The position numbers and the translations under genes were made by a program. This document shows positions 1 through 9,717 of a stretch of 64,000 bases of DNA, piece by piece. Source of the stretch: Tubulanus polymorphus. Lineage: Eukaryota > Nemertea > Palaeonemertea > Tubulaniformes > Tubulanidae. Within the stretch, counting starts at the first letter, position 1, and every line of letters starts with the position of its first letter. The notes under the pieces were generated by a model, which searched no databases, was not told the origin of the DNA, and saw only the letters and a list, made by a program, of their open reading frames with translations. Location of the stretch: assembly GCF_964204645.1 (NCBI RefSeq), contig NC_134027.1, forward strand, positions 11,272,485 to 11,336,484, read 5' to 3'.

Positions 1-505
1 TTAATTGACCTTGAAACAGGATCCCTACTGATCAGTCCTTCCTGGATATTGGGAGCTTTAAAGATTTGATATTTCAAGGAAGCGTCTGCATCACTTATAT
101 ATCCTAATTACAGTGGTTCTTTAATCGGTACTGTATATTTCAGTAAACCGGTAATTGGTGGTTATATAACCAAATTTTTATCCTTTACGCTACCTAAACA
201 TGGTTTCAAATTTGGCAACCACCTAATTAGATAAAAACAAATCCTAGTCCCCACTATAATGATTCCAGGCGTGGTCTATTGTTGAACTTCTTGAGTATCT
301 ATTTACCCATTTATCGAGGGAGTTTTAAAGGAGTTCCTAACATTTTGCACAAATTAAAGTAGTTTCAAGCACCTTCTAATGCAGTTTCCATTTAAAAGAT
401 CTTTTAAGGAATCGAGGAGTCGTAGAGACCCTGTGAAATAAATCTGCCCACGACGAAACAGGCCATACATATCATTAACCTGGGTTCACAAAAGGCTTCA
501 TAGAC
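1..505. other. 3' flank of DHODH
   Basis: Downstream of the DHODH stop codon there is no second gene, convincing polyadenylation hexamer or repeat structure that I can identify. It is AT-rich single-copy-looking DNA. Confidence 0.4.
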
Positions 506-3500
506 TTACTGCAATATTTCTCGTAACTCTCGTTTGATTTTGTTGATTACGGGTGGACCATCATACGCTAAAGCTGAATATAATTGGACTAGAGAAGCAC
601 CAGCTCGAATCTTATCATACGCGTCTGCTCCACAGCATATTCCTCCTACGCCGATAATAGGCAATTCACCTGTAAATATAGCACATCATATCATCGCTCA
701 ATCCTTAACCCGTTTTAGCATAATTTTTTCTTCTTCGCCTTCCTTATTGTGATCCAATTGAACTTATTGATTTATACTTAACCCAATACATAAAAAATCA
801 AAATAAAGAAAAAACAATATCTATTGAAGAGAAAAAAAAACAAATTAAAAATGGTAAAACGTTTCGGATTTTCGCTTCACCCTTGGATGAAATATGAAAC
901 AAAAATATCATTCACATAATCAAAAGCGCTTGGTTCAGCTAAAACTGCTTGCAGCGATGTGGAAAACAAGAAGAGCCAGGTACAAAAACTTCACAGTTTC
1001 ACAATTCACGATGGCACATGCGTTCAGCTTGATACACGGATCTTAAAACTCAGTCAGAGGGATATTTACAATAGTCATGATTAAGCTTAAACAAGAATTT
1101 TAACAAAATCAGTATTCTGAAATTCCGGCCCATCATACACATGTCCGTAGATGGTTTTGAGTTCTATGGTTTTACCTTTAGTTAAAGAATACATGTTTTT
1201 AATCACTTCTGTTGATATTTCTTTTAATGGCTGTCCGCTAAGTCCTCCCGTTTCTGTCTTATGTTTGCTTTTCAATGACTCTGGTCTGGACACTGTTGTA
1301 TTGCTGATTATCAAACCACTGACACCACACTATGAAATAAGTGAAGTCATTATCGATAAAGTAAGACTGTTATAAAACACTGTTTAAATTATCAAGTTTG
1401 GAATGCAATGAATTTCTGAGCCTAGATTCATCAATGCAGGGACAAAATTTACCTGATGTTTAGATTTTTAAACCCTCGGGACTAATTCACACTCGGGAAA
1501 TTTCAGTGATAAACAAAATATTTGGCTATAGGTATGAAATATGTTTCCTGGGGTCAGGGCCATATCTAGCAGAAATTTTGAAAAATATTTTCCAAATTGT
1601 ATTGTTATATCCTATACAACTGCCCTTTTTCGCTTTCCTCTGCCCCCTGAAATTAAAATGCTAGATATAGCCCTCGGGGTTAAAGAATGAATACAACAGT
1701 ATCAATTCTTTCATCCCAGGGAAATGAACTCAAATCTTTCGTACCAACAGTAAGAGCTGTCATAGAATAGGTATTATCAAATTATAACCAGGGTAAACTT
1801 TCATAAGGACGTTTTAGATTGATTTAGAAATTAGAATCGGCTCTAAAATCATGATCAAGCTAACCATAACAGACCTGGCAGTTATAGAAATGAACAGATA
1901 ACACAATTTTTTTGCAGTTTCCAAGAGTGACTCGGCTGATTAGGAGAAACAAGCTATCATTTTATTTCAGCCTAATGAAATCAAATCTAGTGAGTCTAAA
2001 TGAGTGAAACTTTCTTGTGAAACTGGCCCTTCAAATATTTCACCTAGGGTTTATTCGTCGACACGCCTCCATGATTCCAGGAATATTACATGATTATAGG
2101 TTTGAAGAAATAGATAAAGATCCATGCAGAAACAGCAATTAAATTACCTGTTTTTGAGAGACCACAGCTGCTATATCTATTTGATCTTGTTCCGTCAAAT
2201 CTGGAGCAATTTTGATGAGTAAAGGTGGTTTTTTCGCGCAGCTTAACTCATTTCTGGCTTTCACAACCTAAAGTACACAAGGAGGAACCATAAGGAATTA
2301 CAAAGGTTTTTTTGTCTCAAAGTTGGAGTTCCTCTAAGATGTTGAAAATCTTTGAATACCAAAAGATATGACTGATATGGCAGGGAACGTGATGGCATCC
2401 TTAGACTCAGCCACGGCACATAAATTTGTCGCACTAGACCAGGTGCGTAGGTACATGCACAGGTAAAAAATAAAACAATATTTCTGATTGGCTAATAATG
2501 ACATCATCTAAGCAGCGAACCCCAGCTAGTGTGGCATGGTTTCATACTGGGGGGAGTCTCGATGCCATCAGGTTTGAATCCCTACCAGGGGAGGATGCGT
2601 ATAGGCTCCAAACCCTGTCAAGGGTGGATGAAACCTACCTTACTGATCAATTCTTGGAGCTGCTTTCTACCTTGCAACGCACGTAAACCTGGCGTATTTG
2701 GGCTCGATATGTTAATCACTAAATAATCCGACAGTTCACCAAATTTTTTCACGCCTTTCACATAATCCTCAGCAGAATCCAGTGTTGTCTTATTTTTTCC
2801 AAGATTTACACCGAGTATGCCACCTAAATTGATAAAGATTGAATCAATTAATTCACAATCCCATAAAAGATTTTTCCAGAAATTATACTCATTGAATATC
2901 GAACATATATTTGCCTTTCTAACAGTTGCCAATACAAGTTATCTTATGGACAGCAATAAAGCCAGGGGCGGATCCAGGCTGAACTCCCCCCTGGGTCCGC
3001 CCCTGAAAGCGTAAAGGGTAGAGCAGAACATTTTTTCACACTACCAAGAACTGCATCATCCCAATTATCAAGCAATGGACAAGAGGAGCAGCTACAAGAT
3101 AATTCAAAGAGGCAATGGTTGGAAGTAAAAGATATCTCATAGTAGGCAGCAAAAAGTAACACTTTTAACAAAGGCAACAAAAAAGGCTGAATCAAAAAAA
3201 AAGACGTTTTAAACCCATAACTTCGATCAACATTTTTGATGAGACAGAAACTAAATGTTTATCCTCATAATAACGTTTTTGTTTGTGAGACTCAGTCTTG
3301 TAGAACGAAGGTACTGGTACCTCTGCAACGTGATTTCTGATAGGATGTTAACTTTTCGCGATCACTACCCGTCCAGAAATTCTCGTTCAAAAAGTTGCGA
3401 TCGTCTGGTTCGGCAGGATTTTCTACCACATAATAAAGCAAAATTCACCAATTCTTTTTAGGACTAGCGATTTATTTCGAGAACTTAAGGAGACACGGTG

Positions 3501-6500
3501 AAATTAGTTGTAGATGTGTTGTACCTGATTGTCCTTCATCCTCGCGAAGAGATTTAAGTCGGTCGTACACTACTTCATGTCCATCGCTATTAAAACCATA
3601 TCTACAATAATGAGTGTAACGATAAGTCAGAAAAGATTAATAATAAAGTAGACTCTGCCTATACCAGTACAGTTGGGACCTTCATTTTTTTTACTGAATT
3701 TAGCGGTTACTGGTTTGAAGTACCCTGAAAATCAAAAGATAAAACTAGGCGTCTATAGACGCTAGGAGATTGCTTTGAAATGCTAAAAAACCTAACAATT
3801 TAAATATTCAACACCCCCTGGTGAATACACAGATACCAATGACTGAAACTCACCACAATTGTCATAATCCACAATTTTGCAATTGATTGTGGTAATAAAT
3901 GTGACAAGGTACCAATATAAAATGAAAATAACAAAATATTCTGATATTCAATGCCCCTGGTGAGCATATAAGAAAAATGACCTTGAAACTCAACATAATC
4001 ATAGAACATGTCATGAGCTACAACTTTCTACAATATATGCATAGGTATCTAATCGTGGAATTTCGTCGTAAATTTCCCTTGGATAAAGTTTAAATGTTCT
4101 GTTAAACTGGCTCTTAATTTTTTTGTTTTGGATCATGTGCTCTATCTCCTATTTACCCGCATGTATAAACTCGGCTTAGAAAAATGTATCTTTTATTATA
4201 GATTTACATCTTCGTGCAGTTCCGGCTCTATTGTATGCGCCTCTGTTTAGAGATAATTTGCCCAAATTGACGAGGCGTCTAACCTCCGTACTTCAAAGAT
4301 TTGATGCAAATTGATAAATTGTGCGAATAGTTTAGAAATAACTTTTTACGCCGACTGTACAAAATAAATCTAACAACGACGTGAACTGAACTGGACTTTT
4401 TGTGAACCCCATTGTTCGACGTATTGCCACAGGCATGCCGAGTAAAAAACTTTTGCAGCGTTTTGGTACGCTGATATTTAATTGGTGAAGTGCTTTTATA
4501 CATCTCGTTAATTCAACCACGCATTCAGAATCTTTTGAACCACGGGAAGCGCTATGGATCTTTTTCGGAATGCAACAATTCCAACTAACGTATACTTGGT
4601 TTTTGTACGAAGCGGAACTGCGTTGAACGGAGTGTATTCGTGGTTTTACGTTCCATTCTCGAGTATTTGTTTCGTTCTCGGTTTTACCGGTAATCCGCTG
4701 ATCATAATTCTAATGCTGCAACGTAAACTACGCAAGCGTTCATTTAGTCGGATGTTCGTTCAACTGGCGATATTCGATTCTATGGTCCTCTGTATTTATC
4801 TTATCAAATTCTTGAACTCTGTATCTTATCTGTTGTTCAACAGACTGCTCATCGAACCATCAACGCGAAACCAATGTATGCTTTTTGAGTATTTCACTGT
4901 TCTGTGTCTTACGGTCAGCCCGTGGACGCTGGTTCTAGTGTCCGTCGAGCGAATGTCTGTGGTTTGCTTTCCGTTTCGAGGTCCTCGCTTCTGGACACCG
5001 AATATCGCTTCTAGATTGTGTTTATCCATTGTCTGTGTAGGAGCGATGATTTATAGTTATTTATTCGCAACTGTCAATGTCAGTGATGGCGGTTGTATCA
5101 GCGAAGAACCAATACCGATATTTCGAATCATCTTTATTTCTATACTTCCATTTTGTTTTCTAGCCATCCTATCATCAATAACATCTGTCGCTTTATTCAA
5201 GAGAAAGAAAAACTTTAACAACTCTCGAGCGTATAAAGATTCAAACCAAGTTAACCTGTTGATTTTGTTACTGTGCATATTCTTTATGGTTACAACTTTT
5301 CCTGCATGTATATACAGCCCTATATTCCGGATCCATTCCGAAATAAAGGGTACAATGATGCCATTTCTTTCCGACATTTTGATGGTAAATTATTCTTTGA
5401 ATCTGTATATATATCTGATGACGGGAAAGGATATCAGAAACGTGTGTCGTAATCTAATTTCAAAATGAAACCTTCACTAGACACTTCGATCAAATTGCCG
5501 TAACATTAAACTGAATTTCAACCTTATGAAAATTGATCTCTTGTTATTCTTAGAAGCACTGTCTCGTAGAAATGTGTTCAAATATATTACAAGGTTTAAA
5601 AAGGTTTATCAAGTACATACGTGATTTATGGGACAAAAATGTTTAGGACTAACGGATTTGACTCCTTAGTCAATGACATAGAATATTTGTCAAGCAATCC
5701 TTACTTTGTTTCCATTATTACACGATCTCAACTCTAAATCTCTTATCGATCTATCTAGAATTGTCTAAAGCCTAACAAAGGGACCCGGGACATTATGCCC
5801 CATTGGTGAAATGCTTGACGACTGATAATTCAATATTCAACACCCCTAGCAGGGCCGTATCTAGCAGGGGGCAAGGGGACGGTTGCTCCCCCAGAAATTT
5901 TGGAAAAGTGCCCTTTTAGCAAATATTACCGGTATTGTTAGGCCTATATCGATCAGAACTGCTTATTTTCAGGTTTTTCTCTGCCCTCCTAAAATTCAAA
6001 TGCTAGGTACGCCTGGTGAATTAATACAGTGAGTCCTAAACTTATCACAATCATATAGCTTGTCATGAGCTACAATTGACTGTAAGTTAAAATCCGTTGA
6101 AATTTTCCTCGAAAACCTTTTACACATCCATGCATGAGGAATGATTACTAAGATGGTCACCGATTTTGTAAAAATTTTCTGATCAAAAAACCTGTCTGAT
6201 GTGTTAGAGATCCCTTCCCTATGTATACCCATCACAAATTACAACAGAAAATGGTGAACCATTAGTAAGCTATGGGGCTATGAATTCAGGCCAAAAATGT
6301 TAAGAGTCTACTGTACATTTGGCCAAAAAACTTTGTTTCAATTCATATATAATAATCTATATTCACTTGCTTTACACCATGCGCTTTACACTATGATATT
6401 ATCACAAATCTGTTTCTGAGAGATCCAATTTCTGAAAATCCATTAAATGATAACAAAATAAACATCATTTTCTAGTCTCAAGGTGAAAACAAGTGTATCA

Positions 6501-7940
6501 ACCTCACCACGATATATAAGTCTGTTGTTTCATTCATTTGATTCACTTGTATTTCACCTTAAGAGAGGAGGGTCGCAAAATTATTCGAGTCAAGAAACTT
6601 TTTCACTCTATAAGAAAATTGGTGTGAGGGAATAACTGAAAATGTGGGGTATAGGCCTACAAGGGAGAACAAGTTAATTGGGTGAAAACTGGTTCTCCCT
6701 GTACATTGTTGGATTTTAATAAATAAAATTCGCTTTTAATCTTTTAAATTTCGTTTATAATGTTTATAATTTTTTTAAACTTATGATCTATTCCCGGCAT
6801 GTGAGTGCAACTATTCTACTCATACAATTCTAGTTCTCGGATACCTGTTGATAATTGCCTGGTCTTCTTTTAATCTGAACACTCGCGGTTTCGGATTTCC
6901 GTCTTGGGGATTCGGAGTTATGCTCCCGACCTCTACGAATCCGAATCCCATCTTATACAAGCCTTTTACTGCTTCGCCTTGTTTATCAAATCCTGCCGCT
7001 AGTCCTACGGGATTATCAAACTGCAGTCCCAAAACTGTTGTCTTCTGCAATTATTCAATCAGAAAACAAAAAATTTATCAAAACTACTATTAGGCCTACC
7101 CTTATTTTTCTTGACCATCGACCAAAAATTCCTCGATTTAATCATATCCTCAGTGTGGGGCTGTTTCTTCTCAAGAGGAACTTAGTGACATTTTTCATCG
7201 GCAAGAATTAACGACACCAAAAATTCAAATTCCCTGATTTTCAAGAATGAGTCATTATTTCGATTTCAATAAATCTGGAATTCCTTGATGTCCCTTGATC
7301 TGTAAGAACCCCGGCCAAAAGAGATTCTTCATTCTGAGTTTTATTGATCAATGATGAATTAAACAGATGAATGTATTTATTGAGTGGTTTAAGCCATCAA
7401 TAGTGGTTTCGTCAATCCAGAATTTATGAGTTTGAATCCTTGTGGTGGCAGAGTGCCTTGGTTATTAGTTGGCCTGCTGATTAGAAAAACAAACTAAACT
7501 AATAAGACTTGATAGAGCGAATCTTCCAATGAAAAACAATGCATGTGATTCGCTAGATATATAGACTGGCAGCTGCTGAGCAGATCTATTCACCCAAGAA
7601 ATCTTGCAAGGTAATAGACTAATGAAGGGTCCACGACCAGGATCTGTGACCTTCAGCAGGGGCAATCAAACCCTGGCAAGCGAGGATGCTACTAACAATG
7701 CTTTCCTTGTACTCAGCAGGGAAAGGGAATTTTTGAAAATTCAAATCTTACTAATGAAGCATGATCTTCTGACTTCATGCGCGGAACTAAACCGTATTTC
7801 GACGCTTTGATCGCCACTGAATGAGTCGTCTCGGCATCAAACATTCTCAAAGGCGGCATCACGAAGTCTCGGTAAAATTTCTCATTGCCGCTGTGTATAT
7901 TGTACGCGGAAAAAATACCGAAGCCTCCGACGATCACCAT
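506..7940 (-). CDS. DHODH: Dihydroorotate dehydrogenase (quinone), mitochondrial; seven coding exons
   Basis: This gene encodes the inner-mitochondrial-membrane flavoenzyme that oxidises dihydroorotate to orotate with ubiquinone, the fourth step of pyrimidine synthesis. Coding exons in transcript order are 7752-7940, 6845-7044, 3525-3601, 2639-2823, 2148-2267, 1176-1329 and 506-669 (TAA at 506-508). All have GT-AG borders and compatible phases, giving 362 codons against about 395 in human. An N-terminal hydrophobic segment (residues 1-13) precedes the alpha/beta barrel. Visible family motifs are [19 protein letters not shown] (160-167), NISSPN (193-198, with the presumed catalytic Ser196), KIAP (Lys236), NTTVSRP, GGLSG and GVGG. 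The coding start is the first ATG in the exon. That exon opens after an acceptor at 7962-7963 with codons FKLTRGA before the Met, so a short upstream exon could add a basic leader. A possible noncoding exon ends at 8423 (GTGAG donor) and has an in-frame TAA. Identity is certain; the extreme N terminus is not. Confidence 0.95.
1556..1674 (+). repeat. Short foldback element (AGGGCC-TATCTAGCA family), copy 1
   Basis: The ends are inverted: AGGGCCATATCTAGCA on the left and TGCTAGATATAGCCCT on the right, with an AT-rich interior and a CTGCCCC run near the right end. A second copy of the same family is at 5851-6014 and a reversed relative at 32100-32262. It lies in DHODH intron 1330-2147. It looks like a nonautonomous DNA transposon (MITE). 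Confidence 0.75.
2420..2605 (+). repeat. Dispersed repeat shared with a UBA2 intron, copy 1
   Basis: The segment running from GATTGGCTAATAATGA through AGGTTTGAATCCC to GGAGGATG matches 19340-19475 in the same order and orientation. The GGTTTGAATCCC string resembles a tRNA B box, so a SINE is possible, but no convincing A box is visible. It lies just downstream of a DHODH splice donor (exon edge 2639). Confidence 0.5.
2964..3004. repeat. Minimal 41-bp foldback (AGGGGCGGATCCAGG ends)
   Basis: Fifteen-base inverted arms, AGGGGCGGATCCAGG and its near complement ending CCGCCCCT, enclose only about 12 bases. The arm sequence recurs in longer elements at 18672-18870 and 57301-57560, so this looks like an extreme internal deletion of that family. 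It sits in the DHODH intron 2824-3524. Confidence 0.65.
3799..4016 (+). repeat. Two tandem-related copies of an ATTCAACACCCC repeat, upstream side of the receptor gene
   Basis: Segments starting near 3799 and 3945 both begin ATTCAA-CCCCTGGTGA and run on to related sequence around AAACTCA and CATGAGCTACAA. A further copy, interrupted by another element, lies at 5826-6080 on the other side of the receptor gene and in the same orientation. Confidence 0.6.
4554..5468 (+). CDS. Rhodopsin-family (class A) GPCR, intronless, nested in a DHODH intron
   Basis: A single uninterrupted 304-residue reading frame has seven hydrophobic segments: about 32-55, 66-90, 108-135, 152-172, 188-214, 232-255 and 270-290. 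Class A landmarks are GN in TM1 (Asn47), LAxxD in TM2 (Asp75), Cys108 and Cys181 placed for the TM3-loop disulfide, ERM at 132-134 where DRY is usual, and NLYIY at 283-287 in place of NPxxY, followed by a basic tail. An N-glycosylation site (NAT) lies at residues 6-8. The short N terminus and TM7 pattern resemble invertebrate peptide or orphan receptors, but no ligand can be named. It lies wholly within the 3.2-kb DHODH intron 3602-6844, on the opposite strand. Lack of introns suggests a lineage-expanded or retroposed receptor. The frame is intact with no stops, so it is probably a functional gene rather than a relic. Confidence 0.85.
   Translation: MDLFRNATIPTNVYLVFVRSGTALNGVYSWFYVPFSSICFVLGFTGNPLIIILMLQRKLRKRSFSRMFVQLAIFDSMVLCIYLIKFLNSVSYLLFNRLLIEPSTRNQCMLFEYFTVLCLTVSPWTLVLVSVERMSVVCFPFRGPRFWTPNIASRLCLSIVCVGAMIYSYLFATVNVSDGGCISEEPIPIFRIIFISILPFCFLAILSSITSVALFKRKKNFNNSRAYKDSNQVNLLILLLCIFFMVTTFPACIYSPIFRIHSEIKGTMMPFLSDILMVNYSLNLYIYLMTGKDIRNVCRNLISK
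5826..6080 (+). repeat. ATTCAACACCCC repeat interrupted by a foldback element
   Basis: The host repeat reads ATTCAACACCCCT up to 5848 and resumes at CCTGGTGAATTA near 6013, continuing to TGTCATGAGCTACAA as in the copy at 3945-4016. Between the halves lies 5851-6014, a second AGGGCCGTATCTAGCA foldback element (right end TGCTAGGTAC-GCCT). A short CCT sequence is present on both sides and may be the target duplication. Confidence 0.7.
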
Positions 7941-8055
7941 CGCGCCGCGTGTAAGTTTGAACTGAAAAAAAAAACACGAAAATAATTTTTTAAAGGCAGT
8001 GGATATATTGCCGATACAGCATTATTCCTGATAACGGCAACAGCTCGTTCTGGAT

Positions 8056-8174
8056 TAGTCAGTAACCTGTCTGAGGTTTAGTTTCACAATCGGATATTTT
8101 CACAAACCACATATAAATGGTATAAGCCCATCCGATTATAAAAAGCTTACCACCAACGATTAGGTAACTAACTA
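8056..8174 (+). repeat. 119-bp TAGTCAGTAACC MITE, full copy
   Basis: The ends TAGTCAGTAACC and GGTAACTAACTA form an imperfect inverted repeat, with a second inner inverted pair around GGTTTAGTTTCAC and the CACAAACC block. This is the most complete uninterrupted plus-strand copy of a family clustered five times in the DHODH-MUL1 spacer. Confidence 0.8.
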
Positions 8175-8204
8175 GTTCTGGATGATCTAAGCTACAGTTC
8201 ACCC

Positions 8205-8260
8205 TAGTCAGTAACCTGTCTGTGGTTTAGTTTCACAATCGGATATTTTCACAAACCACA
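8205..8260 (+). repeat. TAGTCAGTAACC MITE, left half only
   Basis: It matches the left half of the 8056-8174 copy through CACAAACCAC and then diverges. The missing right half appears about 735 bp away at 8996-9051. Confidence 0.75.
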
Positions 8261-8995
8261 GTCAGGAATGGGAAGGTCATTTTTGTATGAAATCTTCGTC
8301 AGCCAATTTGACTGACGAGTAATTTGCCTGGCATTTCATTGTCTCTTAAGATATCCGTCTATTTTTTGTTGTAATCGAGGCACAACAGATTCGTAGTTTG
8401 TCTGATACCTATAACACCTCACCTGATGATCTTAATCCATGTGCAAATCGGCCGTAAAGTGAGAGTAAATTTCCGTCGGGTCAACAGCTGCCATTTTGAA
8501 AATTACTGGAGGTGCTGGCACCTGTGGACTGAGGCCAGGACAACAGCACAAACTAACGAAGCGAAACGACGAAATTGAAAAAAATTAAGAAATCAACACT
8601 TATTCACATTTTTCTTTTACCAGAATTTATTATTTCATTATTTATTATGAAAAACCTGAAGATTTGAAATATAAGTTGGAAAACCATCAAAAATAAAAAT
8701 TGTCGTTTCGTCTTGGAAGTTTTATATAAATCCTTGTAGGTCCCCTTGTCTTATCATGCCACATGTGCAATACAGAGAAATGGCGGCCAATGGCGAAATT
8801 TGTGGAGAAATTAATTAATTTCTCAAAATAATGTTGATTAATCACTCGAAACATACATAAAATTGGATTATTTCGAAAGGTACCTGTGTTAGTTTGTGAT
8901 TTAAGCCATTAATTGTGGACTGAAGTGAATAGAAAGTATATTTTTGAAGTGTTACTTTTTTCAACCGTGTTTTGGTCCTTGTCATCCCTAACGTT
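8261..8995. other. Spacer between two half-MITEs, upstream of DHODH and MUL1
   Basis: About 735 bp separates complementary halves of one MITE. It contains ATG-poor AT-rich sequence and a possible DHODH noncoding exon end: a GTGAG donor read on the minus strand after position 8423. Divergent promoter function for DHODH and MUL1 is plausible from gene orientation, but no core promoter motif is convincing. Confidence 0.35.
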
Positions 8996-9051
8996 GGTAT
9001 AAGCCCATCCGATTATAAAAAGCTTACCACCAACGATTAGGTAACTAACTA
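8996..9051 (+). repeat. TAGTCAGTAACC MITE, right half only
   Basis: It begins at GGTATAAGCCCATCCG and runs to GGTAACTAACTA, matching the right half of the 8056-8174 copy. Confidence 0.75.
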
Positions 9052-9123
9052 CAGTTCACCCCCAAACTTCAAATACGGACCCCTCTGCTGACGAGTGACG
9101 AGTGAGCACAGCAGCGCTGTGCC

Positions 9124-9240
9124 TAGTTAGTTACCTAATCGTTGGTGGTAAGCTTTTTATAATCGGATGGGCATACCATTTATATGTGGTTTGTGAAAAT
9201 ATCCGATTGTGAAACTAAACCACAGTCAGGTTACTGACTA
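9124..9240 (-). repeat. TAGTCAGTAACC MITE, inverted full copy
   Basis: This is the reverse complement of the 8056-8174 copy, complete from TAGTTAGTTACC to GGTTACTGACTA. With the direct copy at 9251 it forms a head-to-head pair able to make a long stem. Confidence 0.8.
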
Positions 9241-9250
9241 GGCCCTACAG

Positions 9251-9442
9251 TAGTCAGTAACCTGTCTGTGGTTTAGTTTCACGATCGGATATTTTCACAA
9301 ACCACATATAAATGGTATGCCCATCCGATTATAAAAAGCTTACCACCTTGAACTTGAACTTGAACTTTAATTTTATTGCTCCATATAATACACAAGTTAC
9401 ATAGGAAATGACATGACCACCCAACGATTAGGTAACTAACTA
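9251..9442 (+). repeat. TAGTCAGTAACC MITE carrying a retroposon tail
   Basis: This copy is full length from TAGTCAGTAACC to GGTAACTAACTA, but it is split after TTACCACC by a 67-bp insertion (9348-9414). Confidence 0.8.
9348..9414 (-). mobile_element. 5'-truncated non-LTR retroposon 3' tail inserted in a MITE
   Basis: Read on the minus strand it ends with GGAGCAATAAAATTAAAG followed by three AGTTCA repeats, a typical LINE 3' end with a polyadenylation signal and short tandem tail. It is flanked by ACCACC on both sides, consistent with a target-site duplication. A related GGAGCAATAAAATAAAAG end is at 52500-52540. Confidence 0.7.
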
Positions 9443-9717
9443 TGACTACAGTTGACCATGCTTTCTCTGTAGACATATACCGGTACCGGGTATTAGCAAA
9501 CTTACCAAACCGTCTCGTGCCATATTTCCTTTGAGTTATAATAAACGATGAGATCAAAGAGTTATTGAATCATGAGTGTCGAGGTGTTTTACGCGTGAAA
9601 CACTTCTACCAGAGAGGAGTTGACAGTTTTGTTATAGCTTCGTCGAAACAATTTTGTTATATTCCTATGCAGCTGTGTCTTATTGAAGTTACACAGCAAA
9701 AAAAGAATGATCGAAGG

